Source: Nitrospira sp. | GTDB taxonomy: Bacteria > Nitrospirota > Nitrospiria > Nitrospirales > Nitrospiraceae | DNA: 20,791 nucleotides | Reading direction: 5' to 3' | Assembly: GCA_025361385.1 (NCBI GenBank) | Contig: JANYAJ010000465.1 | Span: 1-20,791, forward strand | Shown: positions 9,342 through 17,627 of the stretch, one piece after another | Layout of the letters: each line of letters opens with the position of its first letter | Position numbering within the stretch: the first letter of the stretch is position 1 | Program-made: the position numbers and the translations under genes | Notes under the pieces: generated by a model | What the model saw: the letters and a program-made list of their open reading frames with translations, nothing else | Database searches by the model: none | Told to the model about the DNA's origin: nothing

Positions 9342-9947
9342 TTATGGATTCACGCTCCGCTGCCCCTGAGTTGACTGGGGGACAGACGTGCCGCCGCCAG
9401 CGGTAATTGGGGTTCCTGTCGTCGATGGTGGCACAGCGCTAGGAATAATCCCTTGCGGTACGACCGGAACTGATGAGGGACTCGGATATTGGAAGACCCA
9501 ATCGTGATACGTCGCACGTCCGTCGAAATGCCTAACGGCAGGGGGAAAGTCATGCTGCCGGAATGGCTTTGCGTGGCTTTTACTCCGCACGCCCATGATA
9601 CCGCCTGTCGGCGCCCGAAGATATTCCCAGTCTCCATGCCCCATCGGATCAAGATAGGCCTTACGCAAGAAGGGCTTGGGCAGCCGCGTGAGATCAACCA
9701 ACGACGGAGGATAGACCTCACCTGGCATCACACGGCCTGCCTTAACCGTCGCGGAATAGAATGCCAGAGCATTCTGAATCTCAATCCCTTTGGCCAATAG
9801 ATCCGCCTCAAGTTCCCGCTGGACGATAATCTTCCATTGCTTCGCGGCAGCAGTGGTGGCAATGCCAATAATAACAATCGCAAACATGAGCATGAGGTAG
9901 GTAACCCCTCGCTCGTTCGTGCGGTGGTACTGGCGGTTCACGACCAT
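9342..9947 (-). CDS. Divergent type II secretion pseudopilin-like protein with Pro/Thr/Ser-rich tail
   Basis: The N-terminus NERGVTYLMLMFAIVIIGIA, followed by KQWKIIVQRELEADLLAKG, has the short basic leader, Gly and long hydrophobic helix of a type IV pilin-like protein. The rest (DPMGHGDWEYL, GGIMGVRSKS) resembles a class of GspG/H-like proteins found beside PilMNO genes. Two features are atypical: the residue after the presumed cleavage Gly14 is Val, and position 5 of the mature protein is Met rather than the usual Glu. The last 45 or so residues are rich in Pro, Ser and Thr and look disordered. It is the last gene of the secretion cluster, 120 bases after the PilP-like gene. The ATG at 9947 has only a weak ribosome-binding site. 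Confidence 0.8.
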   Translation of the reverse strand: MVVNRQYHRTNERGVTYLMLMFAIVIIGIATTAAAKQWKIIVQRELEADLLAKGIEIQNALAFYSATVKAGRVMPGEVYPPSLVDLTRLPKPFLRKAYLDPMGHGDWEYLRAPTGGIMGVRSKSHAKPFRQHDFPPAVRHFDGRATYHDWVFQYPSPSSVPVVPQGIIPSAVPPSTTGTPITAGGGTSVPQSTQGQRSVNP

Positions 9948-9983
9948 ACAATCGCTACCAGGCTGTATAATAAACTTATGTTA

Positions 9984-10021
9984 GTTGGTCCGGTGAGTTT
10001 CGTCCAACCAGACGGACCAAC
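9984..10021. repeat. Inverted repeat between the PilP-like gene and the terminal pseudopilin gene
   Basis: GTTGGTCCG (9984-9992) and CGGACCAAC (10013-10021) are a perfect nine-base inverted repeat separated by 20 bases, which themselves contain a third related element, GTCCAACCA. The region could fold into an intercistronic hairpin or hold a protein-binding site. There is no U-run after it. It occupies the largest gap inside the operon. Confidence 0.4.
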
Positions 10022-10067
10022 CAAACCAAATAACGTTCTTCTTACGCTGGTGGACTTTCTCTGTATC

Positions 10068-10649
10068 CTACTGAGGCTGCAACGGCGCTTCTTCGGACAG
10101 CAAGACCGTGTGCTCCACCCGTGACGAACGATCTTGCAGCGTTACACTCTCTTGCGTAATCGCCTTTACCACGACATGATCTTCCACCGTTTCTCCGATC
10201 CGGACAACATGGAGATCGTCATTCTTCGTAAGCACCGCCTGCTCGCCACGTTTCTGCGCCCCCGCCTCCATACGCACAAATCCGAGATATTGAAATTGCG
10301 CCAATCCAGCAAGTGCCTGCTGTCGGAGCAGTGCCTGCGCTGCCCCTGGATCGAGTCCGGGCTGGACGGCCCCTCTCGAATTGTCAGAACGTTGTGGAGC
10401 AAAGATATTCCGTGGCGTTGTGAAGCTCATCTCCCGTTGAGTTCGGACAGCTGCGAGGAGATCGAGTTGGACGTGCAACCCTCCAGCCGCTCCACGGCGT
10501 ACCCCTGGCATAGAAGCAGGGCCAGTCACATTTGCCAAGGGTACCCGCAGAGGCTCTTCCACTCTCAGCCATTCCCAAGCGATAATCCCTCCCCAAAGCA
10601 GACCGATGGCCACCAATGCTGACATTTTTCTTTGATTCGACGTCATCAT
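10068..10649 (-). CDS. PilP/GspC-like periplasmic assembly protein
   Basis: This 193-aa protein has an N-terminal membrane anchor (about residues 10-27, ALVAIGLLWGGIIAWEWL), a variable linker with RNIFAPQR, and a C-terminal beta domain at about 115-178: FQYLGFVRMEAGAQKRGEQ, VLTKNDDLHVVRIGETV and ITQESVTLQD. A 'YLG ... G ... V..G ... I....V.L' pattern is shared by GspC homology-region and PilP domains, which connect the inner-membrane platform to the secretin. Its position right after PilO (nine-base gap) is where pilP lies in type IV pilus operons. It lacks a lipobox, unlike typical PilP, and its anchor is more GspC-like. The start may be Met1 or Met2. The assignment rests on the domain pattern plus gene order. 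Confidence 0.75.
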   Translation of the reverse strand: MMTSNQRKMSALVAIGLLWGGIIAWEWLRVEEPLRVPLANVTGPASMPGVRRGAAGGLHVQLDLLAAVRTQREMSFTTPRNIFAPQRSDNSRGAVQPGLDPGAAQALLRQQALAGLAQFQYLGFVRMEAGAQKRGEQAVLTKNDDLHVVRIGETVEDHVVVKAITQESVTLQDRSSRVEHTVLLSEEAPLQPQ

Positions 10650-10658
10650 AGATTAGGA

Positions 10659-11219
10659 CTACTGAGCTGCGACTTTACTGGGCTCGCCACGAAGGTATGT
10701 GACGATCTTAATATTGAAGGTCAGCGTCTGATCCTGCTGGGCACCTGTGCGGACAAGCTCCAAATCCTCAATGAAAACCAACTCCTCAGCCGTCTCTACA
10801 TCATAGAGAAACCGGCGAAGATCCTCATAGCGACCGGTCATCGTTCCCTGAAGCACGCCCTTACTCGTGTGGGCTACCGGCGTAGGTTCAGTCTTGTAGG
10901 AGAGCGCAGGGAGAGTTACACGATCACGCTTGGCCTCCTCTGTAATCCCCAGCGCCAAGGGAGCAAAGTCTCGTTCACCCGGCAGGGCAGACCACACTTG
11001 GGCTAGATCCTTCCTCGCTTTCTGAGCTTCTTTATGGAGGACAAATTCTTGACGGGATTGATTCCATTCAAATTCTAATTTTGCCAGGCTCTGCTCGGCC
11101 CCAGTGACCCCACCGGTGCGGACCGCCCACAAGACTCCGGTCAACAGCAACACCAACGCAAGCCAAGGAATCAAGATCCCATAGGGTTTTCGGAGCTGTT
11201 GGAGGATAACATCCTTCAT
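10659..11219 (-). CDS. pilO: PilO-like inner-membrane assembly protein
   Basis: The 186-aa product has one N-terminal transmembrane helix (about 15-33, LIPWLALVLLLTGVLWAV), a coiled-coil stretch (about 40-75, KLEFEWNQSRQEFVLHKEA) and a periplasmic ferredoxin-like domain: ALGITEEAKRDRVTLPALSY, GTMTGRYEDLRRFLYDVET and LVFIEDLELV. This is the architecture of PilO, and of the analogous GspM, which pairs with PilN to form the periplasmic collar of type IV pilus and type II secretion platforms. It starts six bases after the PilN-like stop and ends nine bases before the PilP-like start. Sequence identity across this family is low, so operon position carries part of the call. Confidence 0.85.
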   Translation of the reverse strand: MKDVILQQLRKPYGILIPWLALVLLLTGVLWAVRTGGVTGAEQSLAKLEFEWNQSRQEFVLHKEAQKARKDLAQVWSALPGERDFAPLALGITEEAKRDRVTLPALSYKTEPTPVAHTSKGVLQGTMTGRYEDLRRFLYDVETAEELVFIEDLELVRTGAQQDQTLTFNIKIVTYLRGEPSKVAAQ

Positions 11220-11225
11220 AATGCC

Positions 11226-11855
11226 CTAGACACCCAGTTGCCGATAACGTAGCGTCAGGTCGAACTCAACCAAGCCATCCGGTCCTACCCGATGTTGACC
11301 CAATACAGGATCGTGAAACACGGCGTGGTCCTGCAACGTGACCGTTAAGGCGGTGACATCTTCAACCGTCACCGCCAGCCCGGTCATGTGGACAACCGCA
11401 CTCTCGGGATCCAGGCGTATACTCTGAATCGACACATGAAGGGGGATGGCTGTTTCAAGAGCGGACAGAAACTGCGTCCAGGAAAAGTGCCGCTTTGTGA
11501 GTAACAGGTTCGCTAAGTTGACCTCCGCCGGTAGCTGTTGCAATGACGGCGCTGAGAGATCAAGGCCTTCCCGCTGGGCCTCGGCAAGAAGCTGATGATC
11601 TTGTACACGGACATGATCGAGACGCGATTGCAAGTCCTGCCGATCGTGCGACGTGATCACGGTCTGGCTCACACTCCAAAGAATTGAGCCTCCTAATATC
11701 CAGCTGAGTGCAACCAGGATCACGCGTGTCGGAGCAAGATACCAGCGGTATCGGCTACTCAATTCGATATGAAAATACCGCCCCCCGCCTGGTTTCATAC
11801 GGAAATTGCTCATTCTAGCGGAGAGCATATGAAGAAATGTTCGTCCAGAATCCAT
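11226..11855 (-). CDS. pilN: PilN-like inner-membrane assembly protein
   Basis: The product is 209 aa with a cytoplasmic N-terminus of about 43 residues, one transmembrane helix (about 44-64, RVILVALSWILGGSILWSV), a heptad-like region and a periplasmic domain: SWTQFLSALETAIPLHVSIQ, followed by IRLDPESAVVHMTGLAV. The 'l.aLe.aiP..v.l..i..d....v.l.G.a' pattern is typical of PilN/GspL C-terminal domains. PilN's cytoplasmic tail normally binds PilM. Here that tail is longer than usual and contains a second possible start at Met15 or Met20. The ATG at 11855 lies three bases after the PilM stop with a G-rich ribosome-binding site inside pilM, so translation is probably coupled. Confidence 0.86.
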   Translation of the reverse strand: MDSGRTFLHMLSARMSNFRMKPGGGRYFHIELSSRYRWYLAPTRVILVALSWILGGSILWSVSQTVITSHDRQDLQSRLDHVRVQDHQLLAEAQREGLDLSAPSLQQLPAEVNLANLLLTKRHFSWTQFLSALETAIPLHVSIQSIRLDPESAVVHMTGLAVTVEDVTALTVTLQDHAVFHDPVLGQHRVGPDGLVEFDLTLRYRQLGV

Positions 11856-11858
11856 CGA

Positions 11859-12863
11859 CTACATCACCCCCGCCACAACAGAGAGCGTCGCCCATGACGC
11901 GCTCCCTCCATCGTGAGTCCCCCCCAACCGTTCGACCGCTTCCCAGTCCAGCCTCTCAGTCGGCAGGCCAAGTTCGCTGTTCAGCGCCTGTTCAAGCGTC
12001 GGGAACGGGCTATCGCTGGCAAGAACCACCTCCGTCACGTTCAAGCTCGGATGATGCTCGCGGCACGCACGAAGTGACGCCGCACATTCCTCGACAATGT
12101 TGTTGGCTACATCGCCACCAAGAGTTGCTTCACCTGCGAGATATTCAACGCTTAACCGCTTGGTCCGAACAAACACCAACCGGCCCTCTTGCATCACGAA
12201 GCAGGTCAACCCGCCATCCGAGACACTGGCCCAGAGTAAATCACGGCCCAATCGTTTCCGCCCACCAGCGGATTTTAGCCAGAGATTGAACAAACGAAAG
12301 CTGGCCACACCGACTTCTTGCGGAAGCAACCCGACCGATTCACAGAGGGACTCGTATTGCTTCAAGATGGCTTCTTGTATCGCCACGACAAGAACCGCGT
12401 GGGAGCGCTCGGCTCCTGCGCCATAAGAAGGGATCCCCTGCCAAACAATCTTGGCTCCGGCGAGAGACACCAACTGTTCCTGCCCTACGCGCCAGCGTAT
12501 CAGCGCCTCTTGCTCTTCTACCTGAGATGGAAATTGCTCCAACTGCAACACCGTCGTGCGCACCGACAGATCTGGCAATAACAACACAATCGGACGTGGA
12601 GCGTCTGGCAACCATACGCGCCCTGCGAACCGAAAGTCTTGACTTGGCCCTGCCAACGACCGAAGGCGGGTTTCTACCGCAGGCATGTCTGTCAGATTCA
12701 GATCCATGGAGGATAGCTTGATGGCACCGGCCGGTGTCGGCGAAAGGACACAGCGATAGCGATATCGTCCCCGCCAGCTACGGACGGCCTCGCCCCAGGC
12801 GAGCGCCTGGGCGCCGATCTTCAAACAGTGCCGTGGACGATTAGTGGTCAGCCCCCACATCAT
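11859..12863 (-). CDS. pilM: PilM-like actin-fold assembly protein
   Basis: PilM is a cytoplasmic actin-like protein that binds PilN and links the motor to the pilus or secretion platform. The 334-aa product has PilM-like features: an early strand CLKIGAQALAWGEAV, VRTTVLQLEQFPSQVEEQEA in the region that is 'P.....el...i..e' in PilM, then a segment around GAERSHAVLVVAIQEAILKQYESL, GLLPQEVGVASFRLFNLWL, and an LLWASVSDGGLTCFVMQEGRL strand set. Nucleotide-binding motifs (DxGxxS-type) are blurred, so ATP binding is uncertain; it may be closer to GspL's cytoplasmic domain. It starts directly after the GspE stop with GGAAGGA upstream (ATGATG; either ATG is possible) and overlaps nothing. It is the first gene of the PilMNOP block. 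Confidence 0.82.
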   Translation of the reverse strand: MMWGLTTNRPRHCLKIGAQALAWGEAVRSWRGRYRYRCVLSPTPAGAIKLSSMDLNLTDMPAVETRLRSLAGPSQDFRFAGRVWLPDAPRPIVLLLPDLSVRTTVLQLEQFPSQVEEQEALIRWRVGQEQLVSLAGAKIVWQGIPSYGAGAERSHAVLVVAIQEAILKQYESLCESVGLLPQEVGVASFRLFNLWLKSAGGRKRLGRDLLWASVSDGGLTCFVMQEGRLVFVRTKRLSVEYLAGEATLGGDVANNIVEECAASLRACREHHPSLNVTEVVLASDSPFPTLEQALNSELGLPTERLDWEAVERLGGTHDGGSASWATLSVVAGVM

Positions 12864-14591
12864 TTATCCTTCCTCACTGAACGTCACTCGATTGATCTCG
12901 CGCAAGGTGGTGGAGCCTTCCAGCACTTTCCTGAGTGCGGACTGACGCAACGTAATCATCCCACCGGTCACCGCACGATAGCGGATCTCGGAGAGGGGGC
13001 GCTCTGCAAGAATCATTTCCTTGATTTCATCGTTCAGATCCAGAAATTCCGTGATGCATTTTCGTCCACGATACCCAGTGCCATGACACTCTTGGCATCC
13101 TTTGCCTTCATAAAATGGCACATCCTTGTATTCCTCAAAGTCGAGACCGGATTCCTCCGCAAGTGTTTTGTCGAGCGTGACCGCCACGCGACAGGCGAGA
13201 CACACCATGCGAACAAGCCGCTGCGCCAACACACAATTCAACGCAGCCAAAAAGTTATAGGCATCAATTCCCATTGAAGCAAATCGTCCGATAACATCGA
13301 ACACGTTGTTGGCATGCACCGTCGTCAAGACCAAATGACCGGTCAGCGACGATTGGATGGCGATTTGTGCGGTCTCTCCATCGCGGATTTCGCCGACCAT
13401 GATCTTGTCAGGGTCGTGCCGCAAGATCGATCGAAGCCCGCGAGCGAAGGTCAGACCTTTCTTCTCATTCACGGGAATTTGCACGACTCCCGACAGCTGG
13501 TACTCGACCGGGTCTTCAATCGTGATCAGCTTGTCTTCCTTAATATTCATCTCCGTAATCGCGGCATACAGCGTCGTCGTCTTGCCACTTCCAGTCGGGC
13601 CGGTCACCAACACCATGCCGTAGGGCCGCGTGATCGCGCGCCGAAAACGTTTCAAATCTTCCTCATTGAAGCCGAGTCGGTCCAACCGCAACGTCGATAC
13701 ACCTGTGGTGATCGCCTCGCGATCGAGAATACGAATGACGACCGATTCACCGAACACACTGGGGAGGATTGAGACACGGAAATCGACAGTTTTTCGCTCC
13801 AGCCGCATTCGAAAACTTCCATCTTGCGGAACCCGCCGCTCGGCGATATCCAGATCAGACATGACTTTCAGCCGAGAAACCAACGGTGCATGGAGTCGGA
13901 TATCGAGCGGCTCCATCGCCGGAACGAGAATCCCGTCAACTCGCAACTTCACCTTGGTGGCACGATCTGCGGCTTCAATGTGAATATCGCTGGCCCGCCG
14001 CTGCATCGCGCTCAGAAGAATTGAATCCAACAGTTTTACGGCAGGGCTTTGATCCTCCCCCGTATGATCCATCGTGAGGACTTCCTCCCCACGCTCGTCC
14101 TCCTTCACCAGCACAGATCGATACTCAGCCTCGAGCTCCCGAAGGGCTTGACTGGAACCTTCACTGCGTTCCAACGATGCAAGGATCGAACTTTTTGGAC
14201 TCACAACCAAGTCCAACGGACGACCCAATAGCAGCTCCAACTCATCCAGTGCCAGGAGGTTTTGAGGATCGGGAATAGCAACAACCAAACGGCCTTGGTG
14301 CTCTGCAATCGGAATAAACGGATGCCGCTGCATCAGTTTCACCGACATGGAGTCGTAAAACGACTGGTCAACCCGAAACTCCGTCAGTAGATTGCAGGGC
14401 AAGTCAAACTGAGCCGCCAATGCACGCGCCAGCTGTTCTTCAGAAAGAAGCCCTTCGCTCACTAAGGTCTGCCCGAGAGCTGCCGTCACACCACCCAACC
14501 GACTGAGCACCTGGTCAAGCGTCTGCCTCGGCAGAATCCCCTGCCGCACAAGAACATCTATAAGCGTGGGTCGAGTCACAGTCCGTGCCAT
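12864..14591 (-). CDS. gspE: GspE/PilB-type secretion or pilus assembly ATPase
   Basis: This hexameric ATPase powers pseudopilus or pilus extension from the cytoplasmic face. The 575-aa product has an N-terminal MshEN/T2SSE_N domain (about 1-150), then the core: SDIHIEAADRATKVKLRVDG (201-220), Walker A GPTGSGKTTT (331-340), the Asp box ITIEDPVEYQLSG, Walker B IMVGEIRDGETA (397-408) and the His box GHLVLTTVHANN. A zinc-finger insert follows with Cys464, Cys467, Cys499 and Cys502. Everything needed for catalysis is present, and the length and zinc insert fit an extension ATPase rather than the retraction ATPase PilT. The ATG at 14591 has AGGGG close upstream. It follows gspF by 22 bases and abuts pilM. 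Confidence 0.96.
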   Translation of the reverse strand: MARTVTRPTLIDVLVRQGILPRQTLDQVLSRLGGVTAALGQTLVSEGLLSEEQLARALAAQFDLPCNLLTEFRVDQSFYDSMSVKLMQRHPFIPIAEHQGRLVVAIPDPQNLLALDELELLLGRPLDLVVSPKSSILASLERSEGSSQALRELEAEYRSVLVKEDERGEEVLTMDHTGEDQSPAVKLLDSILLSAMQRRASDIHIEAADRATKVKLRVDGILVPAMEPLDIRLHAPLVSRLKVMSDLDIAERRVPQDGSFRMRLERKTVDFRVSILPSVFGESVVIRILDREAITTGVSTLRLDRLGFNEEDLKRFRRAITRPYGMVLVTGPTGSGKTTTLYAAITEMNIKEDKLITIEDPVEYQLSGVVQIPVNEKKGLTFARGLRSILRHDPDKIMVGEIRDGETAQIAIQSSLTGHLVLTTVHANNVFDVIGRFASMGIDAYNFLAALNCVLAQRLVRMVCLACRVAVTLDKTLAEESGLDFEEYKDVPFYEGKGCQECHGTGYRGRKCITEFLDLNDEIKEMILAERPLSEIRYRAVTGGMITLRQSALRKVLEGSTTLREINRVTFSEEG

Positions 14592-14613
14592 AGTCCCCTA
14601 CTTACTCGGAAAA

Positions 14614-15825
14614 CTAGACCGCCCCAGCCATTTGAAACACCGGCAGGTACATGACGATCACAATCGCACCGACCAGCACCCCCATGACCAGAAGCATCAC
14701 CGGTTCAATCCATGTCGTCAGTTGTGTGAGCTGGAGATCCAGATCTCCTTCATAGAACTCAGCCACATCATGCAACATCGTGGGCAGCGATCCGGTTTCC
14801 TCTCCAACCGATAGCATCTCCACCGCCAATTTCGGGAATATTTTCGGACGATCCAATGCAGCCGCCAACGTCGTCCCCTCCCGAATTTCCTCCACGGCAT
14901 CCCCCACTCCAACCGATACGTATCGATTCGAAATCGCACCTCTCGCAACAAACAAGGCATCAACAAGCGGAGTACCGCCTGCAAGAATTGTCGCGAGGGT
15001 ACGCGTCAACTGAACGGTGTAATGCTTCACGAATATCGGACCCAAGAGCGGCAGACTCAGCATCAGCCGATCCAGAAACAGACGTCCAGGCGGCGTTCCA
15101 TAGTATGTACGACCGGCGAACCCAAGCGCGACCAGCCCCGCCAATCCAGGCAACAGATACGATTGGATCCCCGTCACCAGATCAAGCAATAGTTGCGTAG
15201 CGGGAGGTAAAGACTTTGACGTCTCTGCATAGACCGACACAAATGTCGGCACGACGTACGTCAACAGAAACCCGATGACGGCAATCCCCACAAGCACGAG
15301 GAAACCCGGATATGCCAGCGCTTTTGAGACTTTCTGGCGCAGTCCGATCATCAACTTCAAATACGCAATGAACCGCTGCAACACCTCGGCCAGATTTCCC
15401 GACTGTTCTCCAGCTTTAATCGTCGCAATATACAGTTCTGAAAAGTGGGCTGGATGTTTTGCCAGCGCCTCTGAAGCCGACGCGCCTCCACGGATATCCT
15501 GTCTGACCGTCCGCAGGGCCTGCTGAAATCCCGTATGGTTGGCACGCTCGATCAAAAGCTCCCACACCCGCAACACAGGAAGCCCGGCCTTTACCAGAGC
15601 GAGCAGCTCTTGATTGAAGACGAGAAATTCACGAAGCGGGAGCTTCCCAAAGGCCGGCCAACCCAAGCTCAAACCGCTAATAGCTATACCCCGGCGCTGC
15701 AACCGAAACACAAGAAACCCCTGGCCTTCCAGCTTGGACCTAACGAGGTGTTCCTCTTCTCCCTCCATTTGTCCATCGAGGGTTGAGCCATCAGGACGGG
15801 CCACTCTATAAGCAAATACAGGCAT
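14614..15825 (-). CDS. gspF: GspF/PilC-type inner-membrane platform protein
   Basis: GspF is the multi-spanning platform protein that couples the ATPase to pilin assembly. The product begins MPVFAYRVARPDGS, the family's usual N-terminus, and has two repeated cytoplasmic GspF domains (FNQELLALVKAGLPVLRVWE and YTVQLTRTLATILAGGTPLV) with transmembrane helices at about FLVLVGIAVIGFLLTYVVP, YLLPGLAGLVALGF and the C-terminal MLLVMGVLVGAIVIVMYLP. The motifs 'Aaii.aGE.sG.l' (AGEQSGNLAEVL) and GEETGSLPTMLHDVAEFYE are present. At 403 aa it is of normal length. An in-frame TTG at 15861 would add 12 residues, but the ATG at 15825 fits the family, although no clear ribosome-binding site precedes it. Confidence 0.94.
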   Translation of the reverse strand: MPVFAYRVARPDGSTLDGQMEGEEEHLVRSKLEGQGFLVFRLQRRGIAISGLSLGWPAFGKLPLREFLVFNQELLALVKAGLPVLRVWELLIERANHTGFQQALRTVRQDIRGGASASEALAKHPAHFSELYIATIKAGEQSGNLAEVLQRFIAYLKLMIGLRQKVSKALAYPGFLVLVGIAVIGFLLTYVVPTFVSVYAETSKSLPPATQLLLDLVTGIQSYLLPGLAGLVALGFAGRTYYGTPPGRLFLDRLMLSLPLLGPIFVKHYTVQLTRTLATILAGGTPLVDALFVARGAISNRYVSVGVGDAVEEIREGTTLAAALDRPKIFPKLAVEMLSVGEETGSLPTMLHDVAEFYEGDLDLQLTQLTTWIEPVMLLVMGVLVGAIVIVMYLPVFQMAGAV

Positions 15826-15869
15826 GGTAAGACGTGCGCGAAGATCAGGTGAATACCGCAAATGCGAAC

Positions 15870-16736
15870 TTACGGCATTGAGGAAACTATGTCTGCACCG
15901 CCTCCTAACAGAGACGAATCATCCGGCAACCACAGAGCCTGGCCAATAATAATCTTGTTGTCGGTCACTTGATTGAGCGTACGTAGCTGTTCCATGTTCA
16001 CGCGATACTTCTGAGCAATACTCCAGAGGGTATCACCGGGTTTCACAGAAACATGTCTAGTCGGAGCGCGCTGGCGTTCAGATACTGTCGAAGACTCACG
16101 AACAACCGGCATGTGCGCCATAGCAGCAGGAGTCACTGCCATCGATTGCGCCTCCTGATATTCCAATGGCTGACTTCGATGTATAGGGGACTGCATCGCC
16201 TTCTGTCCCTTACTGGGCATATGGCTAGACGGACGTGCTGCAGCTTCCTGCCCATTCTGGTCCAGGTCAGACTTTTCCGTTCCTGAGAGCTGCTTGTGGA
16301 GCTGCTTCATCTGACCCTGCAATTGAATACTACTTCGGGAAACACGCCCCCGTTCCACCCGGGCAGCGGCCAGTTCTTCGCGCTGCAACTCAATGACCTG
16401 CCGTGCTTCGATGACCCGTCTCTCTGCTTCCCTGACCCGCCCTTCGAGCTGCGCTCGAGCAACCTGAGCTTCAGACAGCTCCCGGCGCCGGGCCTCAAGA
16501 TCGGTCCGCAACTCCGCGACCACCCGTTGCGCATCTCGCACCGATGTTCTCAATGTGTCCGTGGTAAGCTGCAGGTCGACCACCTCAGGCTCACGCATCG
16601 GCTCGAGTTCACCGCACCCCACAAACAAGGCTGAGGCAAAACCCACCGCACACAAAGCCATGGCTCTCGTTGTCGGATAACGCGCGCACGATGCCGCAGC
16701 CGGCATTTGCATAAAAATGTCATGAAAATTCCACAT
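15870..16736 (-). CDS. Coiled-coil LysM-domain lipoprotein embedded in the secretion operon
   Basis: The 288-aa product has an N-terminal signal with lipobox FVGC (Cys41, after ALCAVGFASAL), a long charged coiled coil (about 55-145; LRTDLEARRRELSEAQVARA and similar), a low-complexity linker, and a LysM domain near 228-271 (HVSVKPGDTLWSIAQKYRVN, ending at GQALWLPDD). LysM binds peptidoglycan, so I infer a lipid-anchored protein that spans to, and docks on, the cell wall, perhaps guiding or anchoring the secretin, as FimV, TsaP or PilF-type factors do in other systems. I chose the ATG at 16736, with AAGGG five bases upstream; it gives a rather long n-region, and a later Met (MALCAVGF) could be the true start. 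It lies between gspG and gspF, a place where such a gene is not standard. Confidence 0.85.
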   Translation of the reverse strand: MWNFHDIFMQMPAAASCARYPTTRAMALCAVGFASALFVGCGELEPMREPEVVDLQLTTDTLRTSVRDAQRVVAELRTDLEARRRELSEAQVARAQLEGRVREAERRVIEARQVIELQREELAAARVERGRVSRSSIQLQGQMKQLHKQLSGTEKSDLDQNGQEAAARPSSHMPSKGQKAMQSPIHRSQPLEYQEAQSMAVTPAAMAHMPVVRESSTVSERQRAPTRHVSVKPGDTLWSIAQKYRVNMEQLRTLNQVTDNKIIIGQALWLPDDSSLLGGGADIVSSMP

Positions 16737-16744
16737 AGACACCC

Positions 16745-17146
16745 TTACCAACGATTATACGGAGTACCGTTCGTCCCAATAAACTCGGACCCTGAAAAGA
16801 CGTCGACCACGCCCCCCTCAATAGGATCTGAAATCTCCTGCCATGTGGCGGGTGAGCCGGTCACGGGATCCTTTGGAATCGCACGCAAATAACCGGCACC
16901 CACCAATACCGACAGCGACGGAGGATACTTTCCCTGGTCGGCCTTGTGCTGATCCAGTACATCACGAAGTGTCGAAAGATCCTGACGCAAGGCAGCTTCT
17001 CTGGCCTTCACAACCGACGCTTGGTACGTGGGCGCGGCAAGGGTGGCGAGAATACCGACGATCGATACGACGATCATCAGCTCGATCATGGTGAAACCGT
17101 TTGGTCGCCGTGCCCCTTGCCTACCAATCTCGATACTTCGTTCCAT
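16745..17146 (-). CDS. gspG: GspG-like major pseudopilin
   Basis: The 133-aa protein has a class III prepilin leader of 17 residues ending in Gly, followed by FTMIELMIVVSIVGILATLA, with mature Phe1 and Glu5 as required for prepilin peptidase and assembly. The C-terminal part, QGKYPPSLSVLVGAGYLRAI, PKDPVTGSPATWQ and a final GVVDVFSGSE...NGTPYNRW, is the calcium-binding-type globular domain of GspG and related major pseudopilins. Its start overlaps the end of the preceding pseudopilin gene by 26 bases, suggesting coupled translation and joint assembly. The prepilin peptidase that must process it is not in this window. Confidence 0.93.
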   Translation of the reverse strand: MERSIEIGRQGARRPNGFTMIELMIVVSIVGILATLAAPTYQASVVKAREAALRQDLSTLRDVLDQHKADQGKYPPSLSVLVGAGYLRAIPKDPVTGSPATWQEISDPIEGGVVDVFSGSEFIGTNGTPYNRW

Positions 17147-17627
17147 CTAATGCCAGATCCTGACTTTGCGTCATCACGTCGTAAATGTCATCTCCACACC
17201 AACTCGAGGTGTTCGGCGAATCTTTGTAACATCGAAATAACCAATCTGCCTTGCCAGTCAAAGGATCTAAGGGGAGGCTCCTCAGATAGCGCTTCGTCGT
17301 TGTGCCTCTGATCGTTGCCTCCTCGCTGGTGAGTTTGATCCCTAATAGCACATCAAGCGACTTCGGATATCCGTACACACTAGTCACGTCCTTACACGTG
17401 AGCTTATTCTTCACGCAGAGCGGTCCCAATAAGACATCGCCATCGCGATTCCACTCCAGCTTGAAGGTGTCGATGACGGCCCGCATAATCCTCAAATGCT
17501 GCCGCAACTCTAGTTCGTGAGTCCGTTTTGCTGACAGGCGGCTAAGCGGCATCGCGATAGAGGCGAGGATCATCACAATCGTCAGGGTGACCAGGAGCTC
17601 CAAGAGGGTCACGCCTGATTCTTTCAC
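17121..17627 (-). CDS. Minor pseudopilin, GspG/GspH-like
   Basis: This 168-aa protein begins MKESG and then VTLLELLVTLTIVMILASIA, a class III prepilin signal with an unusually short five-residue leader, Val rather than Phe at mature position 1, and Glu at position 5. The globular part (FKLEWNRDGDVLLG, TTTKRYLRSLPLDPLTGKAD) resembles GspG-like pseudopilins with 'R.LP.DPLTG', plus two pairs of cysteines that may form disulphides (LCVKNKLTCKD and FRCYKDSPNTSSWCGDD). The GTG start at 17627 overlaps the secretin stop by four bases (GTGA), with GAGGG five bases before it. It is probably a minor pseudopilin at the tip or a second subunit of the filament. Confidence 0.88.
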   Translation of the reverse strand: MKESGVTLLELLVTLTIVMILASIAMPLSRLSAKRTHELELRQHLRIMRAVIDTFKLEWNRDGDVLLGPLCVKNKLTCKDVTSVYGYPKSLDVLLGIKLTSEEATIRGTTTKRYLRSLPLDPLTGKADWLFRCYKDSPNTSSWCGDDIYDVMTQSQDLALDGTKYRDW

